From: an uncultured Gammaproteobacteria bacterium
GTDB lineage: Bacteria; Pseudomonadota; Gammaproteobacteria; JAADHQ01
DNA length: 64,000 bases
Assembly (NCBI GenBank): GCA_947258655.1
Contig: CAMYJD010000003.1
Coordinates: forward strand, 62,001 to 126,000
Reading direction: 5' to 3'
Shown: positions 49,522 to 59,351 of the stretch, piece by piece
Numbering within the stretch: position 1 is the first letter of the stretch
Layout of the letters: every line of letters begins with the position of its first letter
Position numbers and translations under genes: made by a program
Notes under the pieces: generated by a model
The model's input: the letters and a program-made list of their open reading frames with translations, nothing else
Database searches by the model: none
What the model was told of the DNA's origin: nothing

Positions 49522-50278
49522 GCAACCCGATTTCATGCGCAAACAATTCGAGTTTGCGGCCCATATACGTAATCCCGACATTAACCGTAAACCCGATGAT
49601 GTTGAAGACCGGCGCATGGGAATCTATCGTGAGCTGTTCTACAACAATGTAGAAGGTTTTATATCCAGCGGCTTTCCGGTGTTGCGCGAACTCTTTGACG
49701 ACAAGACATGGCATACCATGGTCAGGGACTTTTTCTCACGCCATCAATGCAAGACCCCCTATTTTCTTGAAATATCCGAAGAGTTTCTCGACTACCTGGA
49801 GAACGAACGGGACAACAAGGAAGACCCTGCCTTCATCAAGGAACTGGCACACTACGAATGGGTTGAACTGGCGCTGACTGTTGCCGAAGAGCAGATCGAT
49901 GACACGGGCATCGACCCGCAAGGTGACTTTCTGCACAACGTACCTGTCGTCTCTCCACTGGCCTGGTTACTCAACTACCAGTTTGATGTGCAGCATATTG
50001 GTCCGGACTACCAGCCATCGACACCTCCGCAGCATATAACGACATTGATCGTATACCGAAACCGCAACGATGAAATAGGTTTCATGGAAATCAATCCCGT
50101 TACTGCACACATGATACAAAGCCTGCAACTGCACCCTGATCAAACAGGCAAACAATTGCTGGAAAATATCGCTATGGAATTGAACCATTCAGACCCCGAC
50201 ATTGTCATAAATGGTGGAATACAAATAATGAAGCAGTTGCGCGACGCCGATATCCTGCTTGGAGTACGCACAACATAA
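49496..50278 (+). CDS. hvfC: DUF2063 RiPP maturation partner (HvfC-like)
   Basis: 260 residues from the ATG at 49496, which has GGAG eight bases upstream (49484-49487); a longer reading would continue in the maturase gene. The N-terminal DUF2063 domain is recognised by RKQFEFAAHIRNPD, RRMGIYRELFYNNVEGFISSGFPVLRELF and YEWVELAL. In studied systems this partner binds the precursor and presents it to the DUF692 enzyme. It overlaps the maturase gene by 26 bases, indicating coupled synthesis in a complex. Confidence 0.9.
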   Translation: MHSKAYKDKQPDFMRKQFEFAAHIRNPDINRKPDDVEDRRMGIYRELFYNNVEGFISSGFPVLRELFDDKTWHTMVRDFFSRHQCKTPYFLEISEEFLDYLENERDNKEDPAFIKELAHYEWVELALTVAEEQIDDTGIDPQGDFLHNVPVVSPLAWLLNYQFDVQHIGPDYQPSTPPQHITTLIVYRNRNDEIGFMEINPVTAHMIQSLQLHPDQTGKQLLENIAMELNHSDPDIVINGGIQIMKQLRDADILLGVRTT

Positions 50279-50303
50279 CAATAACGGAACAGGAGATCCT
50301 TCT

Positions 50304-50897
50304 ATGTTCATGACTTTGCAAAACCTGCTCGACAAAACTCGCAGTCTGGATTTTCTCGGCCCCCTGGCATTAAGAATTTACCTGTCCCCGATCTTCTTTT
50401 ACGCCGGACTGAACAAGCTATCTGATGTCGAAAGCACAGCATGGTACTTTGGCTCTCTGGGTTTGCCCGCACCCGAGCTGATGGTGTGGCTGGCCGGCTC
50501 TACTGAATTAATAGGTGGCGTGTTGCTAATAGCCGGCCTCGCCGTGCGCTGGATAGCGATACCTCTGATGTTCACAATGGTCGTCGCCGCGGCGAGCGCT
50601 CATTGGGATAACGGCTGGCACGCACTCCCTGACGATACCCTGACCGTTCCGTGGGAATGGAAAAAGGACAAGATAAAGGAAGCTAATATCCGCAAGGAAC
50701 GCGCCAAGGAGATCCTGAAGGAACACAGCAACTATGAGTGGATAACCGAACACGGTTATATCACGATACTGAAAAACGGTATCGAATTTGCGGCGACCTA
50801 CTTTATTATGCTGCTGGTATTGTTTTTTACCGGCGCCGGCAGATATCTCAGTGTCGATTACTGGCTCGCACAGTTCTATAAAAAAGCCCAACACTGA
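50304..50897 (+). CDS. hvfX: DoxX-family membrane protein of the hvf cluster (HvfX-like)
   Basis: 197 residues from the ATG at 50304 with AGGAG eight bases upstream (50291-50295). There are four hydrophobic segments typical of DoxX (about 19-36, 60-78, 83-97, 160-180). Between the third and fourth lies a hydrophilic, Lys/Glu-rich insert of about 50 residues (WDNGWHALPDDTLTVPWEWK through WITEHG) not found in minimal DoxX proteins. DoxX genes accompany DUF692/DUF2063 pairs and are thought to serve redox or copper handling at the membrane. Confidence 0.88.
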   Translation: MFMTLQNLLDKTRSLDFLGPLALRIYLSPIFFYAGLNKLSDVESTAWYFGSLGLPAPELMVWLAGSTELIGGVLLIAGLAVRWIAIPLMFTMVVAAASAHWDNGWHALPDDTLTVPWEWKKDKIKEANIRKERAKEILKEHSNYEWITEHGYITILKNGIEFAATYFIMLLVLFFTGAGRYLSVDYWLAQFYKKAQH

Positions 50898-50914
50898 ACA
50901 ACGACAGGTTTCAG

Positions 50915-50990
50915 CCACGGAGAACCACTGCGATTATTTTATAGCCGTTAAAACTCCTCAGAAAAATAATCCTTCTCCGTGGTGTTTTTT
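50915..50990 (+). terminator. Hairpin with T-tract after the hvf cluster
   Basis: CCACGGAGAA (50915-50924) pairs with TTCTCCGTGG (50973-50982) across a 48-base loop and is followed by TGTTTTTTTT. The T-tract suits a terminator, but the loop is very long. Confidence 0.55.
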
Positions 50991-50995
50991 TTCAT

Positions 50996-51027
50996 ACAAT
51001 TTACGTATTAGAGAATACGTAAATTGT
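50996..51027. repeat. Perfect 14-base inverted repeat
   Basis: ACAATTTACGTATT (50996-51009), loop AGAG, AATACGTAAATTGT (51014-51027). No mismatches. Its AT-rich stem and lack of T-tract argue against a terminator; an operator or dispersed repeat is possible. Confidence 0.9.
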
Positions 51028-51052
51028 GAAAATCCCGCTCTTAAATGCAGTG

Positions 51053-51108
51053 GCGAGTAGCTAGTAAAAGCTGTATACCCCGGTTTTATGAATTTCCTAG
51101 CTACTCGC
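51053..51108. repeat. 12-base inverted repeat with shared word
   Basis: GCGAGTAGCTAG (51053-51064) and CTAGCTACTCGC (51097-51108) are perfect inverted copies. The word CGAGTAGCTAGTAA here recurs at 62428-62441. Confidence 0.85.
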
Positions 51109-51117
51109 AACTCGCTA

Positions 51118-52800
51118 CTATTTTTTCTGCCACGTATCACGCAACGTCACAGTACGATTAAAGACCGGCAAGCCGTTGGCAGAGCGCGCGGGATCCATAT
51201 TGAAATATCCTTCACGTTCAAACTGAAAACCGTCTCCGGCTTGTGCATCTGCGAGACTTTCCTCTACATAACACTGGGTCAGGGTCAGTAGTGACTCGGG
51301 ATTCAGGTAATCGCTGTAATCCTTACCTTCCTTGCTCGCATCCGGGAGCGGGTGGGTAAATAAACGATCGTATAAACGTATCTCGGCCTTGATCGCATGA
51401 TCCACAGCCACCCAGTGAATGACTCCTTTTACCTTCCTTCCTTCGGGGTTGGCACCGAGTGTGGCCGGGTCATAGCTGCAATGCAACTCGATGACCTCGC
51501 CCTTGTCATCCTTGATCACTTCATCACAACGTATGACATAGGCATTGCGCAGACGCACCTCACCGCCCGGGATCAGACGCTTGAATTTCTTTGGCGGTAT
51601 CTCGGCAAAATCATTCCTGTCTATATACAATTCACGCCCGATGTACATTTTCCGCGCACCCATAGCATCATTCTGCGGATGGTTGGCCACCTGCAACTCT
51701 TCCTGCCCATCCTCTGGATAATTGGTAATAACCACCTTGAGCGGATGCAGCACTGCCATGCGCCGCGGGGCAAGCACGTTCAGGTCTTCACGGATACAAT
51801 TTTCAAGTACACCCATTTCAACCAGGTTATCCGCCTTGGTCACACCAATGCGGTTACAGAAATCGCGAATGGACGCCGGCGTGAAACCACGGCGACGCAA
51901 GCCGGCAATGGTCGGCATGCGCGGGTCATCCCAGCCCTCAACGTGGCCCTGCTCGACCAGTTCGGTTAGCTTGCGTTTGCTGGTGACCGTGTATTCCAGG
52001 TTTAATCTCGAGAATTCAATTTGTTGCGGATGACAATCGACATCAAGATTATCGAGAAACCAGTCATACAAGGGACGATGGTCCTCAAATTCCAGTGTAC
52101 ATAGTGAATGTGTTATACCTTCAATCGAATCTGACAGACAGTGGGTAAAGTCATACATCGGATAGATACACCATGACTCGCCGGTCTGATGATGGATAAC
52201 ACCATGGCGGATACGATAAATGGTCGGGTCGCGCAAGTTGATATTGGCTGAGGCCATATCTATTTTGGCGCGCAGCACCTTGCTACCATCCTCAAAATCT
52301 CCGTTGCGCATTCGCCTGAACAGGTCGAGATTTTCTTCGACCGTGCGATTGCGATAGGGGCTTTCCCGACCGGGCTCGGTCAGTGTGCCGCGGTAGTCGC
52401 GGATTTGCTCGGCATTCAGGTCACATACATAGGCCAGTTGCTTTTCAATCAACTGCGCAGCATAGTCATATAGTTGCTCAAAATAATCAGAGGCATAATA
52501 GAGTCGCTCACCCCAGTCATAGCCCAGCCAGTGCACATCTTTTTTAATGGCCTCGACGAATTCTATATTTTCCTTATGCGGATTGGTGTCATCAAAGCGT
52601 AGATTACAAGTGCCATTGTAATCTTTACCGATACCGAAATTCAGGCATATGGACTTCGCATGACCGATATGAAGGTAGCCATTCGGCTCAGGTGGAAAGC
52701 GGGTAGCCACTTTGCCGCCATGCTTGTTTGACTCGATATCCTCATCAATAATATGTCGAATGAAATTACTCGGACTGGATGATGTTTCATCAGCACACAT
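51118..52800 (-). CDS. glnS: Glutaminyl-tRNA synthetase
   Basis: 560 residues. Class I motifs are [15 protein letters not shown] (HIGH, about 35-49) and the MSKRK-equivalent [39 protein letters not shown] is the GlnRS acceptor-binding region, and the C-terminal anticodon-binding beta barrels follow. It charges tRNA(Gln). Monocistronic, with repeats in the gap on its 3' side. Confidence 0.98.
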   Translation of the reverse strand: MCADETSSSPSNFIRHIIDEDIESNKHGGKVATRFPPEPNGYLHIGHAKSICLNFGIGKDYNGTCNLRFDDTNPHKENIEFVEAIKKDVHWLGYDWGERLYYASDYFEQLYDYAAQLIEKQLAYVCDLNAEQIRDYRGTLTEPGRESPYRNRTVEENLDLFRRMRNGDFEDGSKVLRAKIDMASANINLRDPTIYRIRHGVIHHQTGESWCIYPMYDFTHCLSDSIEGITHSLCTLEFEDHRPLYDWFLDNLDVDCHPQQIEFSRLNLEYTVTSKRKLTELVEQGHVEGWDDPRMPTIAGLRRRGFTPASIRDFCNRIGVTKADNLVEMGVLENCIREDLNVLAPRRMAVLHPLKVVITNYPEDGQEELQVANHPQNDAMGARKMYIGRELYIDRNDFAEIPPKKFKRLIPGGEVRLRNAYVIRCDEVIKDDKGEVIELHCSYDPATLGANPEGRKVKGVIHWVAVDHAIKAEIRLYDRLFTHPLPDASKEGKDYSDYLNPESLLTLTQCYVEESLADAQAGDGFQFEREGYFNMDPARSANGLPVFNRTVTLRDTWQKK

Positions 52801-52989
52801 TGGCTTTCCTCGTGGATTCTGGCAAGATCTTCAGGCTATTTTATCCTGTCCCACGGTATTGTGCTAGTAAAGCAATGAATAACAATGGCTTGTTACCCGG
52901 ACGGACAAGGTAGGCTGGAATATGACTATCTGGTACGCAATTAAAACCTGCGAGATTTGATCAATGGATTTAAACGATTAACAACGCTA

Positions 52990-53373
52990 TCAGCGCGGCC
53001 CGAGCAACTCGATCTGATAACCATCAGGATCTTCAACAAACGCGATAATTGTCGTACCTGCATTCATCGGACCGGCATCCCTGATGATCTTGCCACCCTG
53101 CTGACGTATCCTCTCCGTTGCCTGATAGACATCATTGACCTGGATGGCGAGATGGCCGAAACCGCTGCCGATATCATAGCTTCCCACATCCCAGTTATAG
53201 GTCAGTTCAATCACGGAGTTTTCAGATTCGTCCCCATAACCGACAAAGGCCAGGGTAAATTTCCCGTCCGGGTAGTCCTTCTGGCGCAGTAATTTCATGC
53301 CCAGAATTTCGGTGTAGAAGGCAATGGATTTTTCCAGGTTACCTACCCGGATCATCGTATGTAATAAACGCAT
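52990..53373 (-). CDS. gloA: Lactoylglutathione lyase (glyoxalase I)
   Basis: 127 residues. Metal ligands are consistent with His5 (LLHTMIRV), Glu near 56 (VIELTYN), His near 74 (GHLAIQV) and Glu near 122 (QIELLG). It detoxifies methylglyoxal with glutathione. Its start forms a TAATG overlap with the stop of the large GGDEF/EAL gene, an unexpected coupling. Confidence 0.96.
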   Translation of the reverse strand: MRLLHTMIRVGNLEKSIAFYTEILGMKLLRQKDYPDGKFTLAFVGYGDESENSVIELTYNWDVGSYDIGSGFGHLAIQVNDVYQATERIRQQGGKIIRDAGPMNAGTTIIAFVEDPDGYQIELLGPR

Positions 53374-56300
53374 TATCCCCTCGCTATTTCCCCTGATGCC
53401 ACCTCGGACAAGGAGCGTGGCATATCAATATTATAGCCTTGCACATAGTCAATACCAATTTCCTTCAACCGTTCCAGCACTTCCCTGTCTTCGACGAATT
53501 CGGCTATGGTTTTAATGCCCATCAAATGACCAATGCGATTAATCGAAGCCACCATGGCATAGTCGACCGGATCATTATCGATGTTATGCACGAAACTGCC
53601 ATCGATCTTGAGGAAATCGACATCAAGGTTTTTCAGGTACGCAAATGAACTCAAGCCACTGCCAAAATCATCGAGGGCAAACTTGCATCCTAGCTCATGC
53701 AAATGCGCAATAAATATTCTCGCACTATCAAGATTAGCGACGGCGGCCGTCTCGGTAATCTCAAAACAGATCAATGAAGGATCGATACCATATTCGTGCA
53801 TACAATCGATGATAAATTGAAGCATTTTGTCATCACCTACCGACTGACCCGACAGATTGATTGTATAGTGCTGTTGTTCGGCACCAGTCAGGCCGTGTAA
53901 CCAGGAAAATACATCACGGATGACCCAACGGTCTATATCCGTCATCAGATGATAGCGTTCGGCTGCGGGAATAAACGCGCCAGGCAGAACGATATCACCA
54001 TTCTCATCCAGCATCCTAATCAGGATTTCCGCATAAGGCTCGTCTTCACATTGCAAGGGCTGCATTGATTGACAGTAACTGACAAAACGATCTTCTTTCA
54101 AAGCCTGCTGGATACGATTGACCCATTGCATCTCGCTTTTATGTTTGACCAGATCGGTATCACCATGCTGGTATTTATGGATGCGGTTACGGCCCAGGTC
54201 CTTGGCGACATAACAGGCCGCATCCGCTTCACTGAGTAATTCGGTCACACTGGCGCTGTCCTTGTCGATCGGTACCATGCCGATACTGACACCGAGCTCA
54301 AAGGTCTTGTCCTCCCAGGTGAAGCGAAATCCCTTCACGGTCTTGCGAATTTTCTCGACAATAGTTTCCGCCTTGTCCAGCGAACAACCCTCGAGCAACA
54401 ACCCGAACTCGTCACCTCCCAGGCGGGCAAATATATCATTATCACGCACATCGGAAACAAGCACCTGTGACAACTGTTTCAACAATCTGTCGCCGGCGAT
54501 ATGACCGCAGGTATCGTTGACAATCTTGAATTGGTCGAGATCCATATAACAGAGGGTATGCTGCCTGTCTGTTTTGCGGCAGCGTTCCAGGGCCTGACTC
54601 AACTGGCGATCGAATTCACGCCGGTTGATCAGGCCGGTCAGTGCATCATGTGAGGCCTGATAGCTTAGCTGCTGCGCCATTTTCCACATTTCCGAGACAT
54701 CATGCATGACCATAACGACTCCCTGGATAGAGCCCTGCGGGTCACGCATGGGTGAGACCGTCAGCTTGACGGCGAAACGGGTGCCGTCGCTACGTGTCGC
54801 ATGCACATGTTCGTTATAGACAAAAACCTGTTCCTCCTCGAGACACATGGATACCGGATTCTCCAGCGGAACCTGGGTCGCAGCATCGGAAAAATGCAAT
54901 AGACTGCTCAACTGTCTTTTTATCGCGCTATCGCTGGAACACCCGACCATTTGCTCGGCATAGGGATTCAGATATTCAATATTACCCTCTACATCCATGG
55001 TTACCACACCATCACCGATGGACTGCAGGGTAATATGCGCACGCTCCTTTTCCTTGAACAATTGCGCCTCGGCATTCTTTAATTCAGTGATATCCCGCGT
55101 TACCCCTTCAACACCATCGATATTGCCATCCTTGTCATAATGAAAATGCGCACTGGTTGATACCCAGATAACATGCCCTTGCTTGTGCCACATGGCTGAC
55201 TGGTAATTTTGCACCTCACCACCATTCTCCCTGAGTGCCTGCAGGAACTTCTCCCGACCTCCCGGTTCAACATACAGACCGGCAAGGTCGACGCCGACAC
55301 CGTTCTCCGGTGTATATCCGAGCATATTGGTAATCGATTTTGATACACTAACCACCATACCATCCGCGTTGGTGCGGTAATATGTATCCTGCATGCTATC
55401 GAGAATGGCACGCAGTTCCCGCTCTGACTTTCTCAGTTTTTGCTCGTTGACTATACGCTCGGTGATATCATGCAATGACAGTACTGCACCTACGTCAGTA
55501 CTGTTATTATTAACAATGGCCTGCCCACTGACCAGCAGGTGACGATATCCATCTTCACGTTTGATGACCATCTCGTTATCCATAATTGCCTGGCCGTTTA
55601 GCACCTGCGCGAAGGGGCTGTCGTCAAAGCAGAGTGGTGTATGACCATCACCCTTGAAGATATCGAACAACTCAGGCCATTGCTTGCCCTTGATATCTGT
55701 AGCACCCAGGCCACAGATCGTCCGCATGGCCTGATTGAAGTGCGTTATCTTTCCTTCCTTGTTGCAGGCAACGACACCGTCTGAAATATTGTCCAGTAGG
55801 GTGTGCAGCAAATTCCTCTCACTCTGCAGGGAGCGCTCCAGAATCGCACTCTCCTGTACTTTCCTTTCCAGATCCTGCTTCCCCGTTAGTATTCGCCGGT
55901 TAAGGAAAACGGTATGCAACATAAACAATACCATCAGAACCAGCATTGCGCTGAGCAGCAGGATCCATATCAGATAATTTTTCACAAACAGATTGAAGGC
56001 AAAAACCGGAGCGTCCTTGTATGCGCCGACCTGTAGTTGCTGCATCAGGGCATGAACGGGCTGATAATCACTGGACGGCTTCCAGCCGGTAATGCGTATT
56101 CGCCCGGAACGAATAATATCATCAGGCATCTCCAGTAAGGTCTGACTCACCGTATTAACGAGATTCTGGCTAGTATTGGTGAGATAAGCTATAGGCCACT
56201 CAGGATAAAGCTCTGTACTTAACATGAATGGGAAATCCGGCCTGCTCTGTGCATTCAGTATCCTGAACTCTTTCAGGTCCACCAGGCCCTTGTCAGCCAT

Positions 56301-56975
56301 GGCTTCGAGTATGCCGGTGCGCACGGTACCTGCATCGACAAGTCCATTGCGCACCGCAACAACCACGGCACTCTGCGGGAAACCACTGAATTGTAATTCA
56401 CCGAATTCGGTAAAGGGATCGATACTGTTATTCTTGAATTCCCTCCAGGCCAGCTGAAAACCTCCAAAGGCCCCGGGCTTGACACCCATGAAGGATCGCG
56501 ATTTCAGATCGGCCAGCGAGTTGATGTCCAGCCTGTCTGCACGGGTGAATATCACTGCACCGAAAGCATGCAGATCATGGCCATCATATTGCTTTTTCAT
56601 TGTGGCCAGCGAACGCACATTAAACCTGTTTTCCAGGTCGATAAAATTACCCGGATTGGTCAGTAAAAAATCGATTTTCTGCTTTGCCACCGCCTCGCGT
56701 GTCTCGGCTATATTCAATGGCATGATATGAAAGTGATAATCGCGGACCTTGCCAGTCAGGTAATTGGCCAGCGGAGTCCAGGTCTTGAATGCTTCGGCGC
56801 TGCCACGATGGGCCAGCACACCGATGGTGACGGCTTTTTCATCATCTGCCTTGTGCACAATATTCGCTTCGGCCCTTGCCGAATGCGAGAATAACGAAGC
56901 GAGCAACAATAGCAGGATCGGAATTAAATTCCGGCATGTACGTAAGAGGACAAAAATAGGATTCTCAGCAGGCAT
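53373..56975 (-). CDS. PhnD-like/PAS/GGDEF/EAL signalling protein
   Basis: 1200 residues. A signal/anchor (about 15-33) precedes a periplasmic PhnD/phosphonate-type binding domain (about 47-310: [34 protein letters not shown]). One membrane helix (about 330-352) leads to three PAS/PAC units (about 385-760), a GGDEF domain (I-site RDND five residues before GGDEF) and an EAL domain. EAL residues are intact: [30 protein letters not shown] and AEFVED. It probably senses a small molecule in the periplasm and adjusts cyclic di-GMP in either direction. It is coupled to gloA. Confidence 0.9.
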   Translation of the reverse strand: MPAENPIFVLLRTCRNLIPILLLLLASLFSHSARAEANIVHKADDEKAVTIGVLAHRGSAEAFKTWTPLANYLTGKVRDYHFHIMPLNIAETREAVAKQKIDFLLTNPGNFIDLENRFNVRSLATMKKQYDGHDLHAFGAVIFTRADRLDINSLADLKSRSFMGVKPGAFGGFQLAWREFKNNSIDPFTEFGELQFSGFPQSAVVVAVRNGLVDAGTVRTGILEAMADKGLVDLKEFRILNAQSRPDFPFMLSTELYPEWPIAYLTNTSQNLVNTVSQTLLEMPDDIIRSGRIRITGWKPSSDYQPVHALMQQLQVGAYKDAPVFAFNLFVKNYLIWILLLSAMLVLMVLFMLHTVFLNRRILTGKQDLERKVQESAILERSLQSERNLLHTLLDNISDGVVACNKEGKITHFNQAMRTICGLGATDIKGKQWPELFDIFKGDGHTPLCFDDSPFAQVLNGQAIMDNEMVIKREDGYRHLLVSGQAIVNNNSTDVGAVLSLHDITERIVNEQKLRKSERELRAILDSMQDTYYRTNADGMVVSVSKSITNMLGYTPENGVGVDLAGLYVEPGGREKFLQALRENGGEVQNYQSAMWHKQGHVIWVSTSAHFHYDKDGNIDGVEGVTRDITELKNAEAQLFKEKERAHITLQSIGDGVVTMDVEGNIEYLNPYAEQMVGCSSDSAIKRQLSSLLHFSDAATQVPLENPVSMCLEEEQVFVYNEHVHATRSDGTRFAVKLTVSPMRDPQGSIQGVVMVMHDVSEMWKMAQQLSYQASHDALTGLINRREFDRQLSQALERCRKTDRQHTLCYMDLDQFKIVNDTCGHIAGDRLLKQLSQVLVSDVRDNDIFARLGGDEFGLLLEGCSLDKAETIVEKIRKTVKGFRFTWEDKTFELGVSIGMVPIDKDSASVTELLSEADAACYVAKDLGRNRIHKYQHGDTDLVKHKSEMQWVNRIQQALKEDRFVSYCQSMQPLQCEDEPYAEILIRMLDENGDIVLPGAFIPAAERYHLMTDIDRWVIRDVFSWLHGLTGAEQQHYTINLSGQSVGDDKMLQFIIDCMHEYGIDPSLICFEITETAAVANLDSARIFIAHLHELGCKFALDDFGSGLSSFAYLKNLDVDFLKIDGSFVHNIDNDPVDYAMVASINRIGHLMGIKTIAEFVEDREVLERLKEIGIDYVQGYNIDMPRSLSEVASGEIARG

Positions 56976-57092
56976 TCACAATCACTACACTATTCTGGTT
57001 ACTGTTATATTACATTCCAAACAGCTCTCCATGCCGTTGTCCAAATACGCACTTGACCGTGACTGCAAGGCCGCGCCAATATTGAAAAGGTT

Positions 57093-58307
57093 TTATTTTC
57101 TCATCGCAGATATTCGCATACGCAAGGCATTCAGCTTGATAAATCCCTCGGCGTCCTGCTGGTTGTAGGCACCCGCATCATCTTCGAAGGTGGCGATATT
57201 TTCATCAAACAGACTATCGGTATCCGACATGCGCCCGACCACAGTGACATTACCCTTGTACAGTTTCAATCGAACCTTGCCATTAACGGTTTTCTGTGAG
57301 GCATCGATCATCTCCTGTAACATGAGCCGCTCCGGGCTCCACCAGTAACCGTTATAGATCATGCTCGCATAGCGCGGCATTAGCTCGTCTTTCAGATGCG
57401 CTACTTCGCGGTCGAGCGTGATCGATTCGATCGCACGATGGGCCTTGAGCATGACGGTACCTGCCGGGGTTTCGTAACAGCCCCTGGATTTCATCCCCAC
57501 ATACCTGTTTTCGACAATATCATCGCGGCCAATACCATTCTCACCGGCAATACGATTCAGGGTTTCCATGACCATTGCCGGCGACGTATCCTGACCATCA
57601 ATCGCAACGATATCGCCCTGGCGGTATGTCAACTCCAGGTAACGCTGCTCATCAGGAGCCTTCTCGGGAGAGACCGTCCAGCGCCACATGTCTTCCTCGG
57701 GTTCGGCCCACGGATCCTCGAGAATGCCGCCTTCATAGGAAATATGTAATGAGTTCGCATCCATCGAATAAGGTGATTTCTTGCCACGCTTTTGTTCAAT
57801 ACTGATCCCGTGCTGTTCTGCATAGGCCATCAGCTTTTCACGTGAATTCAGGTCCCACTCCCGCCATGGCGCGATGACCTTGACGTCAGGCATTAATGCA
57901 TAGGCACCCAGTTCAAAGCGGACCTGGTCATTGCCCTTGCCGGTGGCTCCGTGAGAAATGGCATCTGCACCGGTTTCGCGGGCAATTTCAACCAGACGCT
58001 TGGATATCAATGGACGCGCGATAGAGGTACCGAGCAGGTATTCCCCTTCGTAAATGGTATTGGCGCGAAACATCGGAAAAACGAAATCACGGGCAAATTC
58101 TTCACGCAGATCTTCTATATAGATTTCGTTGATCCCGTATGCTTCCGCCTTGGCACGTGCAGGTTCGACTTCCTCACCCTGGCCGATATCGGCGGTGAAC
58201 GTCACTACCTCACAGCCATAGCTATCTTCCAGCCATTTCAAGATAACGGACGTATCGAGACCGCCCGAATAAGCCAGCACAACCTTTCTGACCTCACCCT
58301 TTGACAT
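57093..58307 (-). CDS. argG: Argininosuccinate synthase
   Basis: 404 residues, the length of the short class. The N-type P-loop is [16 protein letters not shown] (about 12-27), with [13 protein letters not shown] and the citrulline/aspartate binding residues further on. It condenses citrulline and aspartate with ATP in arginine synthesis. Monocistronic by spacing. Confidence 0.98.
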   Translation of the reverse strand: MSKGEVRKVVLAYSGGLDTSVILKWLEDSYGCEVVTFTADIGQGEEVEPARAKAEAYGINEIYIEDLREEFARDFVFPMFRANTIYEGEYLLGTSIARPLISKRLVEIARETGADAISHGATGKGNDQVRFELGAYALMPDVKVIAPWREWDLNSREKLMAYAEQHGISIEQKRGKKSPYSMDANSLHISYEGGILEDPWAEPEEDMWRWTVSPEKAPDEQRYLELTYRQGDIVAIDGQDTSPAMVMETLNRIAGENGIGRDDIVENRYVGMKSRGCYETPAGTVMLKAHRAIESITLDREVAHLKDELMPRYASMIYNGYWWSPERLMLQEMIDASQKTVNGKVRLKLYKGNVTVVGRMSDTDSLFDENIATFEDDAGAYNQQDAEGFIKLNALRMRISAMRK

Positions 58308-58369
58308 TTCCAGCTCCTGACAATATACACTGCAGTGTATTATGATCGATCTGTTGTTTTTATAAAACC

Positions 58370-59239
58370 TTATTCGCGAACTAACTTGACACTGACCCGC
58401 CGGTTTAATGACCTACCCTTCACGGTACTGTTGCTTGTGGCCGGCTTACGCTTGCCAAAATAGCGCACCAGCAACTTTGCTGCCGGGACATCATGCTGGA
58501 GTATGTAATTCCTGACCGCAATGGCCCGTTGTTCGGACAATTCATTATTGTAGGCATGCGTACCCAGTTCATCGGCATGGCCTTCCACATAGGCCTTCTT
58601 GACACTGGGATCGCGTAATAGATAGGCAATCACCCCGTCCAGTTTACGTTTTGCCCTTGAGCTCAAGGAGTGTTTGGCAGTCGCAAAAAAAATCGGGCTA
58701 TTACGTACCTTGTTGTAATCATAGGGGATAAGCTGTCCCATACAGCTACGAAACCTGGTCTGCGCCTCAAGATAACGCACACCGGACAGCACCGCCGTGA
58801 CATTATCCCGCCCATCGCCCCAGTCCTTGAAACTGAATACCGGCGCCATGCCCTGTTCCAGTTCAGCGAGCAGGCGCAGACTGATCTCACGCCGAAACCG
58901 AAACGGCGTCTCATCCACCCTGTAGGTGTATTCTCCAAGCGGCCGCGGCACCTGATCATGTTTCCAGCCTGGCGGCCTGGAAGTCACGGTTACCGTACCC
59001 TTGCGAATGGGAGCCTGGTCGACAAAAAACTTGAAACGCGGTTGATGCCCGGCTTGCTGATAAAACTCGGCACGGCCGAAGCGATTGACCGTGTGGCTCA
59101 GCGTACATAACAGCGGCGATGAGGTCGTCTCCCATTTAGAGTCATGCAGGGACGCTTCATAGTGCAGGTTGCCGGCCTCAACCGGCATTATAGCTGCCAA
59201 CCAGAGCAGTAAATGGAATAATCTTGTCAACAAACGCAT
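58370..59239 (-). CDS. motY: MotY-like OmpA-family flagellar protein
   Basis: 289 residues, near Vibrio MotY (293). There is a signal peptide (about 1-22, PVEAG), the N-terminal domain with [21 protein letters not shown] and [20 protein letters not shown] that contacts the motor, and a C-terminal OmpA peptidoglycan-binding domain ([22 protein letters not shown] and GKRKPATSN). MotY helps hold the stator around the motor in polar-flagellated bacteria. No other flagellar gene lies in the window. Confidence 0.82.
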   Translation of the reverse strand: MRLLTRLFHLLLWLAAIMPVEAGNLHYEASLHDSKWETTSSPLLCTLSHTVNRFGRAEFYQQAGHQPRFKFFVDQAPIRKGTVTVTSRPPGWKHDQVPRPLGEYTYRVDETPFRFRREISLRLLAELEQGMAPVFSFKDWGDGRDNVTAVLSGVRYLEAQTRFRSCMGQLIPYDYNKVRNSPIFFATAKHSLSSRAKRKLDGVIAYLLRDPSVKKAYVEGHADELGTHAYNNELSEQRAIAVRNYILQHDVPAAKLLVRYFGKRKPATSNSTVKGRSLNRRVSVKLVRE

Positions 59240-59297
59240 AATGGACTCATTTGAAATCGTTTATCTTTACTTTTCAAATACATATCCATGTTAGCGG

Positions 59298-59330
59298 TCT
59301 GATGGCCTATTTCTTTATAGGCCATCTGAC
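59298..59330. other. Hairpin between motY and the E2-E3 gene
   Basis: GATGGCCTAT (59301-59310), loop TTCTTT, ATAGGCCATC (59317-59326), with three more pairs possible after one mismatch. It lies just past the stop of the pyruvate dehydrogenase operon but has no T-tract. Confidence 0.5.
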
Positions 59331-59351
59331 ATTCTGCCGCACGAATCTGCG

